Shown: positions 16,557-25,907 of the stretch, piece after piece
Position numbering within the stretch: position 1 is the stretch's first letter
How the letters are laid out: every line of letters begins with the position of its first letter
Source: an uncultured Alphaproteobacteria bacterium
Lineage (GTDB): Bacteria; Pseudomonadota; Alphaproteobacteria; Micavibrionales; Micavibrionaceae
Length of the DNA: 64,000 nucleotides
Assembly: GCA_946480475.1 (NCBI GenBank)
Contig: CAMLJM010000004.1
Coordinates: forward strand, 1 to 64,000
Reading direction: 5' to 3'
The notes under the pieces: model-generated
Database searches by the model: none
What the model was told of the DNA's origin: nothing
What the model saw: the letters and a program-made list of their open reading frames with translations, nothing else
Program-made: the position numbers and the translations under genes

Positions 16557-18110
16557 TTACAAATCAAACACTACGCCCTGAGCCAATGGTAAGGCTGAAG
16601 AGTAATTGACGGTTTGTGTCTGACGTCTCATGTAGGTTTTCCATGAATCCGAACCGCTTTCACGACCACCGCCCGTCTCTTTCTCGCCACCGAACGCACC
16701 CCCAATTTCAGCGCCGCTCGGGCCAATGTTGACGTTAGCGATACCGCAGTCACTGCCTGTAGCGGAAAGGAATGTTTCCGCTTCACGCACATTCAATGTG
16801 AAGATACAGGACGATAGGCCCTGCGGCACATCGTTCTGAATAGCGATCGCTTCTTCCAGCGTTTTGTATTTCATCACATAAAGGATCGGGGCAAAGGTTT
16901 CAGCCTTTACCACTGCTGTCTGTGAGGGCATTTCCACCAGTGCAGGCTTCACGTAGTAACCCGTTTCCAGCACGCCATCCGTCACACGCTTGCCGCCTGT
17001 CAGGATCTTGCCGCCCTCTGCCTGTGCTTGCTTCAGTGCCTTTTCAAAAGCATCGAACGAAGCCTTATCGATCAGCGGGCCATTCAAGGTTCCGTTTTCC
17101 AACGGGTTACCAATACGAATGGCGCCATAGGCTTTCTCCAGTGCGGGAATCAACTTGCTGTATACATCTTCATGCACAATCAGGCGACGCAGTGTCGTGC
17201 AACGCTGACCGGATGTACCCACCGCACCGAACAGAATGGCACGTACCGCCATATCCAGATCGGCATCTTTCGATACGATCATCGCGTTGTTGCCCCCGAG
17301 TTCCAGCAAACTACGGCCCATGCGCGCGGCCACTTTCTGCGCAACAGCACGTCCCATGGGTACGCTGCCTGTGGCGCTGATGAGCGGCACGTCATGATGA
17401 TCCACCAGGGCTTCGCCGACATCACGGCCACCAATCAGAATTTCCATCATGCTATCTGGCACTTTGTGGCCCGCCTTACGGAAGCGTTCTGCAGCGCGAT
17501 CATAAATGACTTTACAGGCCAGTGCGGTCAATGGCGTTTTCTCAGACGGCTTCCAGATCACCGGATTGCCGCATACATAAGCCAGCATCGCATTCCATGC
17601 CCATACAGCCACAGGGAAGTTGAAGGCTGTAATCACACCCACAGTGCCCAGGGGTTGCCAAACCTCACGCATGTGGTGGCCCGGCCGTTCGGAAGCAATG
17701 GTCAGACCGTAGAGCTGACGTGAAAGCCCCACAGCAAAGTCGCAGATATCAATCATTTCCTGCACTTCGCCTAAACCTTCTGAAAGGATCTTGCCGCATT
17801 CCAGCGTTACAAGCTTACCCAACTCTTCCTTGCTGGCACGCAGTTCTTCACCGATCAGACGCACGAGTTCACCACGAACAGGCGCCGGTACGGCACGCCA
17901 TTCTTTAAACGCAGCTATTGTTTTCTTTACCGTGACATCAACATCACTGACTTTATGCTGACGCAGTACAGCTAATTGCTGGCTATCAATCGGGGACTTT
18001 ACAACCAGGTCACCGGCGCTGAAAGAAGGTCCGGTCAGGCCAAGAGCGGACAAAATAGATTGATTGTCATTCATAAAGGGGCTCACTTTTGCGGTAGATG
18101 AACTGGTCAT
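16557..18110 (-). CDS. Aldehyde dehydrogenase, ALDH7/antiquitin-like
   Basis: A 517-residue NAD(P)+-dependent dehydrogenase. The catalytic Cys304 sits in GTSGQRCTTLRRL and the general base Glu270 in LLELGGNNAM; NFPVAVWAWN and KPSEKTPLTA form the cofactor site. The sequence style (GLTIASERPGHHMREVWQPLGTVGVI, GGAFGGEKETGGGRESGSDSWK...MRRQT) is that of ALDH7A1/AmaB, which oxidises alpha-aminoadipic semialdehyde (piperideine-6-carboxylate) in lysine breakdown. Exact substrate is inferred by family. AGGGAGAG lies about six bases before the ATG. It is a single-gene unit with its own terminator at 16411. Confidence 0.88.
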   Translation of the reverse strand: MTSSSTAKVSPFMNDNQSILSALGLTGPSFSAGDLVVKSPIDSQQLAVLRQHKVSDVDVTVKKTIAAFKEWRAVPAPVRGELVRLIGEELRASKEELGKLVTLECGKILSEGLGEVQEMIDICDFAVGLSRQLYGLTIASERPGHHMREVWQPLGTVGVITAFNFPVAVWAWNAMLAYVCGNPVIWKPSEKTPLTALACKVIYDRAAERFRKAGHKVPDSMMEILIGGRDVGEALVDHHDVPLISATGSVPMGRAVAQKVAARMGRSLLELGGNNAMIVSKDADLDMAVRAILFGAVGTSGQRCTTLRRLIVHEDVYSKLIPALEKAYGAIRIGNPLENGTLNGPLIDKASFDAFEKALKQAQAEGGKILTGGKRVTDGVLETGYYVKPALVEMPSQTAVVKAETFAPILYVMKYKTLEEAIAIQNDVPQGLSSCIFTLNVREAETFLSATGSDCGIANVNIGPSGAEIGGAFGGEKETGGGRESGSDSWKTYMRRQTQTVNYSSALPLAQGVVFDL

Positions 18111-18230
18111 GCGGGTCTCTCCCTAACAATTATTATGTTATTTAGGGCGATATTCTGACATGGAAATGGGGCAAACTCAAAGCCCCTTGTTTCTCAGGTG
18201 CAGCAAACAAAAACAGGAGTTTTAATTCGA

Positions 18231-19949
18231 TCAGGAAGCGGACTCAGCCAGTTTGGACTGTGTTTCCTCGACGGATTTCTTATCTTCCATCGGCTTGAGA
18301 GCGGTCCCATGGAGCTGACCCGCCTCTTCCAGGATTGGGAAAGCCACCGTGCACATATAGCTATTGATCCGACGGTAATCACGAATGATATCCAGATGCA
18401 GCCCACTGGTCGCAATGGTTTCAGGAATGCCTTCGCGGATGCGGTCCATATGGCTTTGCGTCGCACGCTGTTCGGCCTTACGCAGGTTTTCTTTGGCTTC
18501 AATCATGCGGCGCGCCAGTTTTTCATCACTGGTCACAAATACAGTCTGCGCCAGGCGTACTGTTTCCAGCACTGCATTGTGTATCTCTTGAATCTCGGCC
18601 CATCCTCTTTCAGAGAAGCGTTTATGTTCGCGGATTTTCTTGAGCGCCATTTCCATCAGGCTTTTATCGATGGTGTCGCCCACATTTTCCAGGTTGGTGG
18701 CAAATGTCAGCGTACGTATATATTGCTGCGTATCTTCGGGGTCCAGCGACTCACGCGCCATTTTGGCCATATATAGTTTCACGGCCTTATTCAACTTATC
18801 GAGCACATCATCACGCGCACGAATACGGAAGACGATGCTTTCATCATTTGTGCGCAGAGCGACAATCGTATCTTCCATCATGCTCTGTACGAGGTCGGCC
18901 ATACGCAGGGCTTCGCGACCTGCAGAGGCTAATGCAATTGCCGGTATATCCAGCTGCTTTTCATCAAGATAACGTGCTTTACCCGGGTCATCCGCATCAG
19001 GACGATCAGGGATCAGGCGCAGGGTCAAGTGATAGAGGCTGCCTGTAAACGGCAGGAATATCACGGCCAGCATGAGATTAAAGCCCATATGCATGTTCAC
19101 AACCATGCGTGCCGGATCATTGGTAATACCCGTAAGAATGTTTTGCACGGGTTCAAGCATCGGCAGGATGATCACAACACCCACCAGACGCATCAGCAGG
19201 TTGCCCACGGGCACGCGCATAGCTTCAGGGCTGTCTTTCATGGTAGCAACCAAAGGTGCCATAACGCCACCCAGATTGGCCCCCAGCACCATCGCCAAGC
19301 CCACATGTATCGGCACGATCTGCGCCGCCATGAGTGAACCGAGCAGCAACACCACTGCCAGTGATGAATGGCAAAGCCATGTCAGCAATGCCGCGATCAG
19401 CACCAGCAACACAGGATCCTGATCAAGAGAATCGAGCACCACAGGCAAAACATCGGATTCACGTAATGGCGCTGCACCCTGCTTGATCAATGAAAGCGCC
19501 AACAGCATCAAGCCGAGACCAATCAACATCTTACCGAAGTGAGACAACCGTCCCGGTTTGTTTTCAAATACGGTGTAAATAATGAAGCCGGAAATCAGCA
19601 TGGATGGCATCATCCAGCTAAGATCAAATGTCAGGAGTTGCGCTACCAATGTCGTACCCACATCGGCACCGATCATTACGGCTAAGGCAGCCGCGCCTGT
19701 AATCATCTTACGACCTGAGAAGGAAGCTACGATCAAAGCGGTCGCCGTCGAACTTTGCAGCAACGTTGTCACGCCAATACCGGAAAGGAAGGCACGGATA
19801 CGGTTTTTAGTGCCCCAGGATATGGCGCGATGCAGGCCCTGACCAAACGCCTTGGTCATGCCCAGCTTTACCCCGCGCAACCCCCAGAGCAGGACGCAAA
19901 CGCCGCTCATGACATGCAGTAATACGAGTGAAGGGGTAGCGATAATCAA
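18231..19949 (-). CDS. Na+/phosphate cotransporter family protein with PhoU-like C-terminus
   Basis: A protein of 572 residues. The N-terminal 330 carry the NptA/PNaS inverted repeat: GVTTLLQSSTATALIVASF in the first half, and LTWLCHSSLAVVLLLGSL in the second, where the usual Gln-Ser-Ser has become Cys-His-Ser-Ser. Eight or more hydrophobic segments follow the pattern. After a soluble linker, residues 340-550 are helical and PhoU-like (LVQSMMEDTIVALRTNDES, ENVGDTIDKSLMEMALKK). Such proteins import or balance phosphate at the inner membrane, and the PhoU-like tail is thought to be regulatory. The changed second QSS motif may alter ion coupling. Confidence 0.85.
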   Translation of the reverse strand: MIIATPSLVLLHVMSGVCVLLWGLRGVKLGMTKAFGQGLHRAISWGTKNRIRAFLSGIGVTTLLQSSTATALIVASFSGRKMITGAAALAVMIGADVGTTLVAQLLTFDLSWMMPSMLISGFIIYTVFENKPGRLSHFGKMLIGLGLMLLALSLIKQGAAPLRESDVLPVVLDSLDQDPVLLVLIAALLTWLCHSSLAVVLLLGSLMAAQIVPIHVGLAMVLGANLGGVMAPLVATMKDSPEAMRVPVGNLLMRLVGVVIILPMLEPVQNILTGITNDPARMVVNMHMGFNLMLAVIFLPFTGSLYHLTLRLIPDRPDADDPGKARYLDEKQLDIPAIALASAGREALRMADLVQSMMEDTIVALRTNDESIVFRIRARDDVLDKLNKAVKLYMAKMARESLDPEDTQQYIRTLTFATNLENVGDTIDKSLMEMALKKIREHKRFSERGWAEIQEIHNAVLETVRLAQTVFVTSDEKLARRMIEAKENLRKAEQRATQSHMDRIREGIPETIATSGLHLDIIRDYRRINSYMCTVAFPILEEAGQLHGTALKPMEDKKSVEETQSKLAESAS

Positions 19950-20050
19950 GGCGTGAATACTTCTTCTGTTATATTTTTAGGCCCGAAGGCCCTGTAAATC
20001 TGCTGCAATGCACACGAAATGTCACCTGGACAAAAGTGCATCTTACTATT

Positions 20051-20602
20051 CTAGAAGCCGGAATCCGGTTGGGCAAGGTATTCGTGTTCTTCAGGAGTAT
20101 TCTGTCGGCCCAATATGGCATTTCTGTGAGGAAAACGGCCATACTGATCAATAACAGCCTGATGACGGAGGGCATAATCATATCCTAAAGGGTCGTCAGC
20201 CTGCATGGACTGGAACAAAGCTACCGAGCGTTCCTGATCCATCGCACTCTCACTATGCTCAAACGGCAGATACAAAAAGCGACGGCGTACAGGTGGCTGC
20301 GTCTGGTCAAAACCACGGGCGATTGCATGCCGAGCGACAAGCAAGGCTTTTGGATCCGTAGCAAAAGCTTCGGGCTGTCCCCGGAACATATTGCGTGGAA
20401 ACTGATCGAGGACGATGCACAAGGCCAGACATCCATCTGAATCATCGCGCCAGAGGTCGCAGACGCCATCTGCCGCCAGACGGTAATTTGCAAGAAACCG
20501 TTCGCGGATCAACTGGTCAAAATCAGGATTTTTCTGAAACCACTGAGCAGGCTGCGTTTCTTCAAACCAGAAGTGCAAAATCTCTTGTTTGATGTCACGC
20601 AT
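20051..20602 (-). CDS. DUF924 family protein
   Basis: A 183-residue all-helical cytosolic protein. EILHFWFEETQPAQWFQKNPDFDQLIRERF, the invariant IVLDQFPRNMFRGQPEAFATDPKAL and RRRFLYLPFEHSESAMDQERSVALF are the full DUF924 signature (a TPR-like fold of unknown biochemical role). It is last in the apparent petABC operon, 12 bases after the small membrane protein; the pairing may be coincidental. The C-terminal dozen residues are not family conserved. Confidence 0.85.
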   Translation of the reverse strand: MRDIKQEILHFWFEETQPAQWFQKNPDFDQLIRERFLANYRLAADGVCDLWRDDSDGCLALCIVLDQFPRNMFRGQPEAFATDPKALLVARHAIARGFDQTQPPVRRRFLYLPFEHSESAMDQERSVALFQSMQADDPLGYDYALRHQAVIDQYGRFPHRNAILGRQNTPEEHEYLAQPDSGF

Positions 20603-20614
20603 ACTTCGTTAGGC

Positions 20615-20980
20615 CTATTTCTTGGAGGCCGACGGCGCAGTTGCCCCCGCCCCTTCAGCAGAAACGCTAGCGGCAGCAGACTTACCCAGCTTGGCGAATT
20701 TCTGCTCTGTCTTCTGCGCCATCAGCGACAATACTACGGCTGGCAAGAACGGTATCGTAATCATCGCAATGATCGAAGGGTCACGCAGGGCTGTGAAGAA
20801 CTGGCCCTCAACAAATCGAAAAAAAAGCGTGATGAATACAACAACACCCATGAGCGCAAAGGCGAGCGCAAAAAAGCGATAAAGCCGCGATTTGATCAGG
20901 AGGCTACGAGCCAGCATACGATTCTGCCCCCACTCAGAATCAGCCGGACTCAGCGCCCCTTGTCGAGGGGGTTGGGTCAT
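20615..20980 (-). CDS. Small two-helix membrane protein downstream of cytochrome c1
   Basis: A 121-residue protein with no recognised family. Two hydrophobic helices (about residues 36-56 and 68-88) are separated by FRFVEGQFFTALRDPS; a basic loop and an Ala/Ser-rich tail ending SASKK follow. Its placement 24 bases after petC and before DUF924 makes it a candidate accessory subunit or assembly factor of the bc1 complex, but this is context only. Confidence 0.65.
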   Translation of the reverse strand: MTQPPRQGALSPADSEWGQNRMLARSLLIKSRLYRFFALAFALMGVVVFITLFFRFVEGQFFTALRDPSIIAMITIPFLPAVVLSLMAQKTEQKFAKLGKSAAASVSAEGAGATAPSASKK

Positions 20981-21004
20981 TATTATCCTTCGGTCCAGGC
21001 CTGT

Positions 21005-21775
21005 TTAGTGCAGTTTTGCCCAGATCTTCCTCTTTACATTATACATCACGCCGGTGAAGACCAGAAGGAAAAGGAAGACTGTTATACCAATGCGCTTGCG
21101 CTGTTCCATATGCGGCTCAGCAGCCCAGGTCAGGAACGTACCCACATCTTTTGCATATTGATCAACGGTTTGCGGGGCATTGTCTTCGTAAGCCACCTGG
21201 CCATCCTGCAGTGGCGGCGCCATCGCAATAATATGACCTGGCATAGTGGTATTCCAGTGCTGTCCTTGCAGCAGTGTCGTACCCTCAGGCGCCTCATGGT
21301 ATCCGGTCAGGATGCCATAGATATAGTTAGCACCACCGTGGCGCGCTTTTGCCAACAGGGACATATCGGGCGGGTAAGCGCCATTATTTGCGTATTTGGC
21401 CTGCTCAACATTGGCATAGGGTGATTTGAAATGATCGCTCGGGCGGGCCGGACGTTCAAACATTTCGCCTTCTTCGTTCGGACCATCCATGACGGTGTAT
21501 TCACCAGCTATGGTCTTCACTTGTGCGTCACTGTAACCAAGCGCGGTCAGGTCACGATAAAACAACCGGTTCATAGAATGGCAGGCTGAACATACTTCAC
21601 GGTATACCTTGAAGCCGCGCTGCAGGGATGCACGGTCATAAGTGCCAAGAGGTCCGTCGAAAGACCAAGCAAGTTCGGGAATATGCCCGCCTTCCGCAGC
21701 CTTTGCCATTACGGGGGACATCACTGAAAGTGCCACACAGGTCACAAGAGCCAGTTTTTTGATCGACATAATCAT
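21005..21775 (-). CDS. petC: Cytochrome c1, bc1 complex
   Basis: A 256-residue precursor. The signal peptide (ALVTCVALSVMSPVMAKA) precedes the mature domain. The heme c site is VCSACHSM, the axial Met region is PPDMSLLAKARHGGANYI, and the C-terminal anchor ITVFLFLLVFTGVMYNVKRKIW keeps the protein in the inner membrane with the heme domain in the periplasm. It carries electrons from the Rieske centre to a soluble cytochrome. It is third in petA-petB-petC, 17 bases after petB. Confidence 0.95.
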   Translation of the reverse strand: MIMSIKKLALVTCVALSVMSPVMAKAAEGGHIPELAWSFDGPLGTYDRASLQRGFKVYREVCSACHSMNRLFYRDLTALGYSDAQVKTIAGEYTVMDGPNEEGEMFERPARPSDHFKSPYANVEQAKYANNGAYPPDMSLLAKARHGGANYIYGILTGYHEAPEGTTLLQGQHWNTTMPGHIIAMAPPLQDGQVAYEDNAPQTVDQYAKDVGTFLTWAAEPHMEQRKRIGITVFLFLLVFTGVMYNVKRKIWAKLH

Positions 21776-21792
21776 TACTCCGTATATTTCTC

Positions 21793-23289
21793 TTATGCCT
21801 TAGCAGCCGTTGCCAGGACAGCTTCGTTGATGCTGTTGGGCAGCGGCTTCGCTTTCTCGTAACGTGACAGCCACGGCAGCACGATCAGGAAGTAAGCGAA
21901 GTAGTAACCTGTACCCAACTGGCCAATCCACAGCAGCGGAATGACGCCGAACAGAGCCGCATCAGCTGTTTCCATGCCGACATAACCCAGAACCACAACA
22001 TCAAACGCCAGTACCAGCGTTGCCAGTTTGAACAGGGGGCGGAACACAGCGGAACGCACCGGATGCCAATCCAGCCATGGCATGAATACCAGCAGGATCA
22101 CCGAACCAAACATCGCCAGAACACCGGCAAGTTTCGCGTTCACGAATACAAGATCAGCTAATGGCAGAGGCAGAATGGCGCCGCCGCTCGCCTTCTCGTA
22201 TTGAGAGAGGTAACCGAGCAGGAACAGCACGCCAGCGATTGCGATTAATGGCACTGTGAAGCGTTTGCCCAATGTGCATACCAGGCCACACAGACCTGTC
22301 TTTTTGTCCGAACCGCAATATACAGGCGCCATCACAACAGCAACCGCTGCCAGAGAGGCTGCAATGTACGGGTTCACACCAAATGTCAGACCACGCAGGA
22401 TCGCGTAGAACGGCAGGAAGTACCATTCCGGCACAATGTGCGGCGGTGTCTTCATGGCGTCATACTGAACAAAGTGGTCAGGGTGCGCGAACATGTTCGG
22501 GAAGAAGAACGTCACGATCACATACAGCAGCAGGAACACGCACAGACCGAAAGAATCCTTCATTGTAAAGTAAGGATGGAACGGCAGTGTATCCTGCGGA
22601 CCCTTCACATCAATACCCAGTGGATTGTTAGAACCGGAAATATGCAGCGCCCACACATGCAGCAACACAACGCCAAAAATCACGAACGGCAGTAAATAGT
22701 GTAATGAGAAGAAGCGGTTCAATGTCGGGTTATCAACCGAGAAACCACCCAGCAGCAACGTCTGGATCATATCACCGACAACCGGAATAGCCGTGAAGAA
22801 GCCTGTGATAACGGTTGCACCCCAACCACCCATTTGTGACCACGGCAGGGTATACCCCATGAATGCTGTCGCCATCATCAGCAGGAAGATTGTAACGCCG
22901 AGAATCCAGAGCAGTTCACGAGGCTTTTTATAAGAACCATAATACATGCCACGGAAAATATGGATATAAACGGCAATAAAGAAGAAGGACGCACCATTCA
23001 TGTGAATGTAGCGCAGCATCCAGCCCCAATTTACATCGCGCATGATGCGTTCGACAGAGTTGAAGGCAAAATCAACGTGCGGGGTATAATGCATCGCCAG
23101 TACGATACCGGAAATGATCATGGTGATCAGCATCACCATGGCGATACCGCCGAAGCTCCAGAAGTAGTTGAAGTTGCGCGGTGTCGGGAATACGCCGTAT
23201 TCCTTTTGCATCAGCGTGAAAATCGGAAGACGCTCATCAATCCAGCTGATAACCGGATTTTTGAATTCTGCGCGTTGACCACTGCCCAT
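21793..23289 (-). CDS. petB: Cytochrome b, bc1 complex, with an unusual internal insertion
   Basis: A protein of 498 residues, longer than the usual 400-440. The heme ligands are intact: His96 and His110 in helix B, His197 and His211 in helix D. The Qo-site motif PEWY is at 287-290. Directly after PEWYFLPFYAILR, where family members continue with a short Pro-Asp-Lys linker into helix F, there are about 80 additional residues (about 301-382). They contain two hydrophobic stretches (YIAASLAAVAVVMAPVYC and FTVPLIAIAGVLFLLGY) and three Cys, before the chain resumes with NAKLAGVLAMFGSVILLVFMPWLD. The C-terminal helices are normal. It transfers electrons from ubiquinol across the membrane. Confidence 0.95.
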   Translation of the reverse strand: MGSGQRAEFKNPVISWIDERLPIFTLMQKEYGVFPTPRNFNYFWSFGGIAMVMLITMIISGIVLAMHYTPHVDFAFNSVERIMRDVNWGWMLRYIHMNGASFFFIAVYIHIFRGMYYGSYKKPRELLWILGVTIFLLMMATAFMGYTLPWSQMGGWGATVITGFFTAIPVVGDMIQTLLLGGFSVDNPTLNRFFSLHYLLPFVIFGVVLLHVWALHISGSNNPLGIDVKGPQDTLPFHPYFTMKDSFGLCVFLLLYVIVTFFFPNMFAHPDHFVQYDAMKTPPHIVPEWYFLPFYAILRGLTFGVNPYIAASLAAVAVVMAPVYCGSDKKTGLCGLVCTLGKRFTVPLIAIAGVLFLLGYLSQYEKASGGAILPLPLADLVFVNAKLAGVLAMFGSVILLVFMPWLDWHPVRSAVFRPLFKLATLVLAFDVVVLGYVGMETADAALFGVIPLLWIGQLGTGYYFAYFLIVLPWLSRYEKAKPLPNSINEAVLATAAKA

Positions 23290-23327
23290 TTAGATAACTC
23301 CGTAGATAATTATGTCGTTCTTAGATA

Positions 23328-23879
23328 TCAGCCGATTTTTACAAGTGTATCGCTGACAAAGTTGTATTCAGGAATAGCCAGGTTCTTTGGTGCCGGACCC
23401 TTACGAATACGGCCTGAGGTATCATAGTGAGAACCATGGCATGGGCAGAACCAGCCGCCGAAATCACCTTTCGGATCCGTATCCTTCTGGCCCAGCGGAA
23501 CGCAGCCCAGGTGCGTGCATACGCCCACCATCACCAGCCACTGCTCTTTCTTCACGCGGGAAGCATCATCCTGTTTGTCACGCAGTTCCGCCACGTTGAC
23601 AGCCTTCGCTTCTTCAATCTCTTTCCCTGTACGGTGGCGAATGAACACAGGTTTACCGCGCCACTTCACTGTAATCGCCTGACCTTCCTGAATCGGTGTC
23701 AGATCAACTTCCGTTGTCGACATCGCCAGTGTATCGGCCGCGGGATTAAGGGAGTCGATGAACGGCCACGCAAAGCAGCCTGCGCCTACGGCACCAAACG
23801 CGCCAGCAGTCAGCAGCAGGAAGTCACGGCGTGTAGCGCCGTCATCGTCGGAATGGGGATTTGTTGTTTGAGCACTCAT
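23328..23879 (-). CDS. petA: Rieske iron-sulfur subunit, bc1 complex
   Basis: A 183-residue protein. A Tat-type N-terminus with TRRDFLLLTAGAFGAVGAG forms the single membrane anchor. The [2Fe-2S] site is complete: CTHLGC and CPCHGSHYDTSGRIRKGPAP. It oxidises ubiquinol at the Qo site and passes an electron to cytochrome c1. It is the first gene of the petABC unit, with about 200 bases of upstream sequence shared with the divergent hemF, which is where promoters for both should lie. Confidence 0.95.
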   Translation of the reverse strand: MSAQTTNPHSDDDGATRRDFLLLTAGAFGAVGAGCFAWPFIDSLNPAADTLAMSTTEVDLTPIQEGQAITVKWRGKPVFIRHRTGKEIEEAKAVNVAELRDKQDDASRVKKEQWLVMVGVCTHLGCVPLGQKDTDPKGDFGGWFCPCHGSHYDTSGRIRKGPAPKNLAIPEYNFVSDTLVKIG

Positions 23880-24078
23880 GAGAAAGTCCCGGAATTAGTC
23901 AGAATACATAACGATTCAGGGAATCCCCTGAACGGATAACACTGTCATGTACTTGGAATTGCTGGATGATGCAAGCCCTTCGGCAGTATGTAGAGCGCTT
24001 CATAAACAGTACCGCACGCTATTTTGGTTATGGAAATATAATATTGACTTATAGCCCCGGATTTACGATGTTCCGGTC

Positions 24079-24948
24079 ATGAAAACACAAGCCGATCCCA
24101 GCATCCCCGACCTTCAGAACGCCGCGCAAAACTGGTTCCGCACCTTGCGTGACATAATATGTGCAGAATTTGAACGTCTGGAGGATGAATTAACCGGCAC
24201 CCCGTTTAAGGATCGTCCAGCAGGCCGCTTTGCGCGGAAAAGCTGGGATCGCCCTGGTGGCGGTGGCGGCGAGATGTCGCTGATGAAGGGTCGCGTATTT
24301 GAAAAAGTGGGCGTCAATATTTCCACCGTGCATGGCGAATTCAGCGAAGACTTCAGAAAACAAATCCCAGGTGCCGCTGATAATGGCGGGCAATTCTGGG
24401 CCAGCGGTATATCGCTGGTCGCACATATGCAATCGCCCCTTGTCCCGGCTATCCATATGAACACGCGCATGATCGTGACGTCGAAAAGCTGGTTTGGTGG
24501 GGGTACCGATCTGAACCCCATGTTTCCGAATGAAAAAGATACATCTGATTTTCATGCCGCACTGAAAGACTGCTGCGACCGTCACCCCCCTGTTTCGTAT
24601 CAGGAATATAAAGAGTGGTGCGATCGCTATTTCTTTATTCCCCATCGTAATGAAGCGCGCGGCGTAGGCGGTATATTCTATGATTACCTTGATAGCGGCG
24701 ATAAGGACGCTGACTTCGCCTTCACACAAGATGTGGGCCGCACATTTATTGATATCTATCCGCAGATCGTACGCCGTCATATGAATGAAAGCTGGGATGA
24801 AGCGCAGCGCGAGCACCAATTAATAAAGCGTGGCCGATACGCCGAATTCAATCTGATTTATGACCGTGGCACGCAATTTGGATTAAAAACCGGTGGCAAT
24901 ACGGAAGCCATCCTGATGTCCCTGCCCCCGGAAGCCAAGTGGCCTTAA
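24079..24948 (+). CDS. hemF: Oxygen-dependent coproporphyrinogen III oxidase
   Basis: A 289-residue cytosolic enzyme of heme synthesis that converts coproporphyrinogen III to protoporphyrinogen IX with O2. Family signatures are [82 protein letters not shown] and [31 protein letters not shown]. Length is normal. Its presence indicates an oxygen-using lifestyle and pairs logically with the divergent bc1 operon. It overlaps the convergent nucleoside hydrolase by 4 bases. Confidence 0.95.
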   Translation: MKTQADPSIPDLQNAAQNWFRTLRDIICAEFERLEDELTGTPFKDRPAGRFARKSWDRPGGGGGEMSLMKGRVFEKVGVNISTVHGEFSEDFRKQIPGAADNGGQFWASGISLVAHMQSPLVPAIHMNTRMIVTSKSWFGGGTDLNPMFPNEKDTSDFHAALKDCCDRHPPVSYQEYKEWCDRYFFIPHRNEARGVGGIFYDYLDSGDKDADFAFTQDVGRTFIDIYPQIVRRHMNESWDEAQREHQLIKRGRYAEFNLIYDRGTQFGLKTGGNTEAILMSLPPEAKWP

Positions 24949-25895
24949 GACCGCTTAATAGAAAGCTGAACCAGTATTTCGTTCATGAAGTGTGCACGCA
25001 ATTCTTGGGATGCTTCGAGAATGAGCGCAGGGTATCCTTGAACATCCTCAACCAGACGCCCCAGCTCAGTTGATGATATATCATCGTCAACATGCAACAT
25101 AGTTGCTCGATAATTATTTGTTTCGCGCAAAGCCAGAATGACGCAGGGATCATGGAAACGGAACACAGGTTCCGGCGCAAAATAACGCGCATGCGCCATC
25201 ATGAGATCTTTGGCTGTCTGGCCCATCACAGAGGATGCCTCAAGAGCCTCTAGCTGCGGCATATCAAGAACAATCGGCCAAGTCACATTCATCGGTACAA
25301 AGCGTACAGGGAATCCATGGCTTTGCCCTTGCTTAAGCAATGACTGCACGGCAAACGGATCACAGGCGATATTGAAATCAGCCCCCGGCATCTGATCCCA
25401 CAGCCCCCCCATTTTACCGCCCATCATCGTGACACTGGCGATCACCCTGCGCGCATCATCCCCTAGCATTTTACATGTCGCTGCAAAATTGGTTGCAGGC
25501 CCCAGGATCACGTAATCAACCCGACCCTTATCATGGGCGATAGCGCGTAAACGTTCAGCACGCTCAGTGGCATTCAAAATTTCCGCATGGCGGCCAGATC
25601 GCGGCAGATCCAGATTGCAGAGGCCATTACCTGAGCCTTGTTGCTTGGGTAACAATATCGTTTCAATCGCAGGATGCGGATGCGATGGATGGCTCTCGCC
25701 CTGCCAAAGCGGGATATCTTCGCGCCCCGCCAGTGCCAGCACACGAGCACAGTTCTCGGATACATTTTCCAATACGGTATTGCCGTATGAAGCAACAACA
25801 GCCGCGAGGTCCATACCCAGCGCTAACGCAAGCCATAATGACAATGCATCATCGCGCCCTGTATCGCAGTCAATAATGATGGGATTATTGGCCAT
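24945..25895 (-). CDS. Nucleoside hydrolase (IU-NH family)
   Basis: A 316-residue enzyme that cleaves the N-glycosidic bond of ribonucleosides. The calcium-binding motif [16 protein letters not shown] is at residues 9-24 (Asp9, Asp11, Asp15, Asp16). Further family marks are [78 protein letters not shown] and the late [10 protein letters not shown], where the His-Asp supplies ligands. Specificity (purine or pyrimidine, or a ribosyl modification) cannot be told. It lies only 12 bases after the unknown 401-residue gene and is surely in its operon. Confidence 0.88.
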   Translation of the reverse strand: MANNPIIIDCDTGRDDALSLWLALALGMDLAAVVASYGNTVLENVSENCARVLALAGREDIPLWQGESHPSHPHPAIETILLPKQQGSGNGLCNLDLPRSGRHAEILNATERAERLRAIAHDKGRVDYVILGPATNFAATCKMLGDDARRVIASVTMMGGKMGGLWDQMPGADFNIACDPFAVQSLLKQGQSHGFPVRFVPMNVTWPIVLDMPQLEALEASSVMGQTAKDLMMAHARYFAPEPVFRFHDPCVILALRETNNYRATMLHVDDDISSTELGRLVEDVQGYPALILEASQELRAHFMNEILVQLSIKRS

Positions 25896-25907
25896 GGACA
25901 GACCAGC

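Noticed and set aside
17028..17723. Long plus-strand frames antisense to the aldehyde dehydrogenase, Na/Pi and cckA genes
   Set aside because: They follow codon-position composition of the real genes on the other strand and show no domain or ribosome site.
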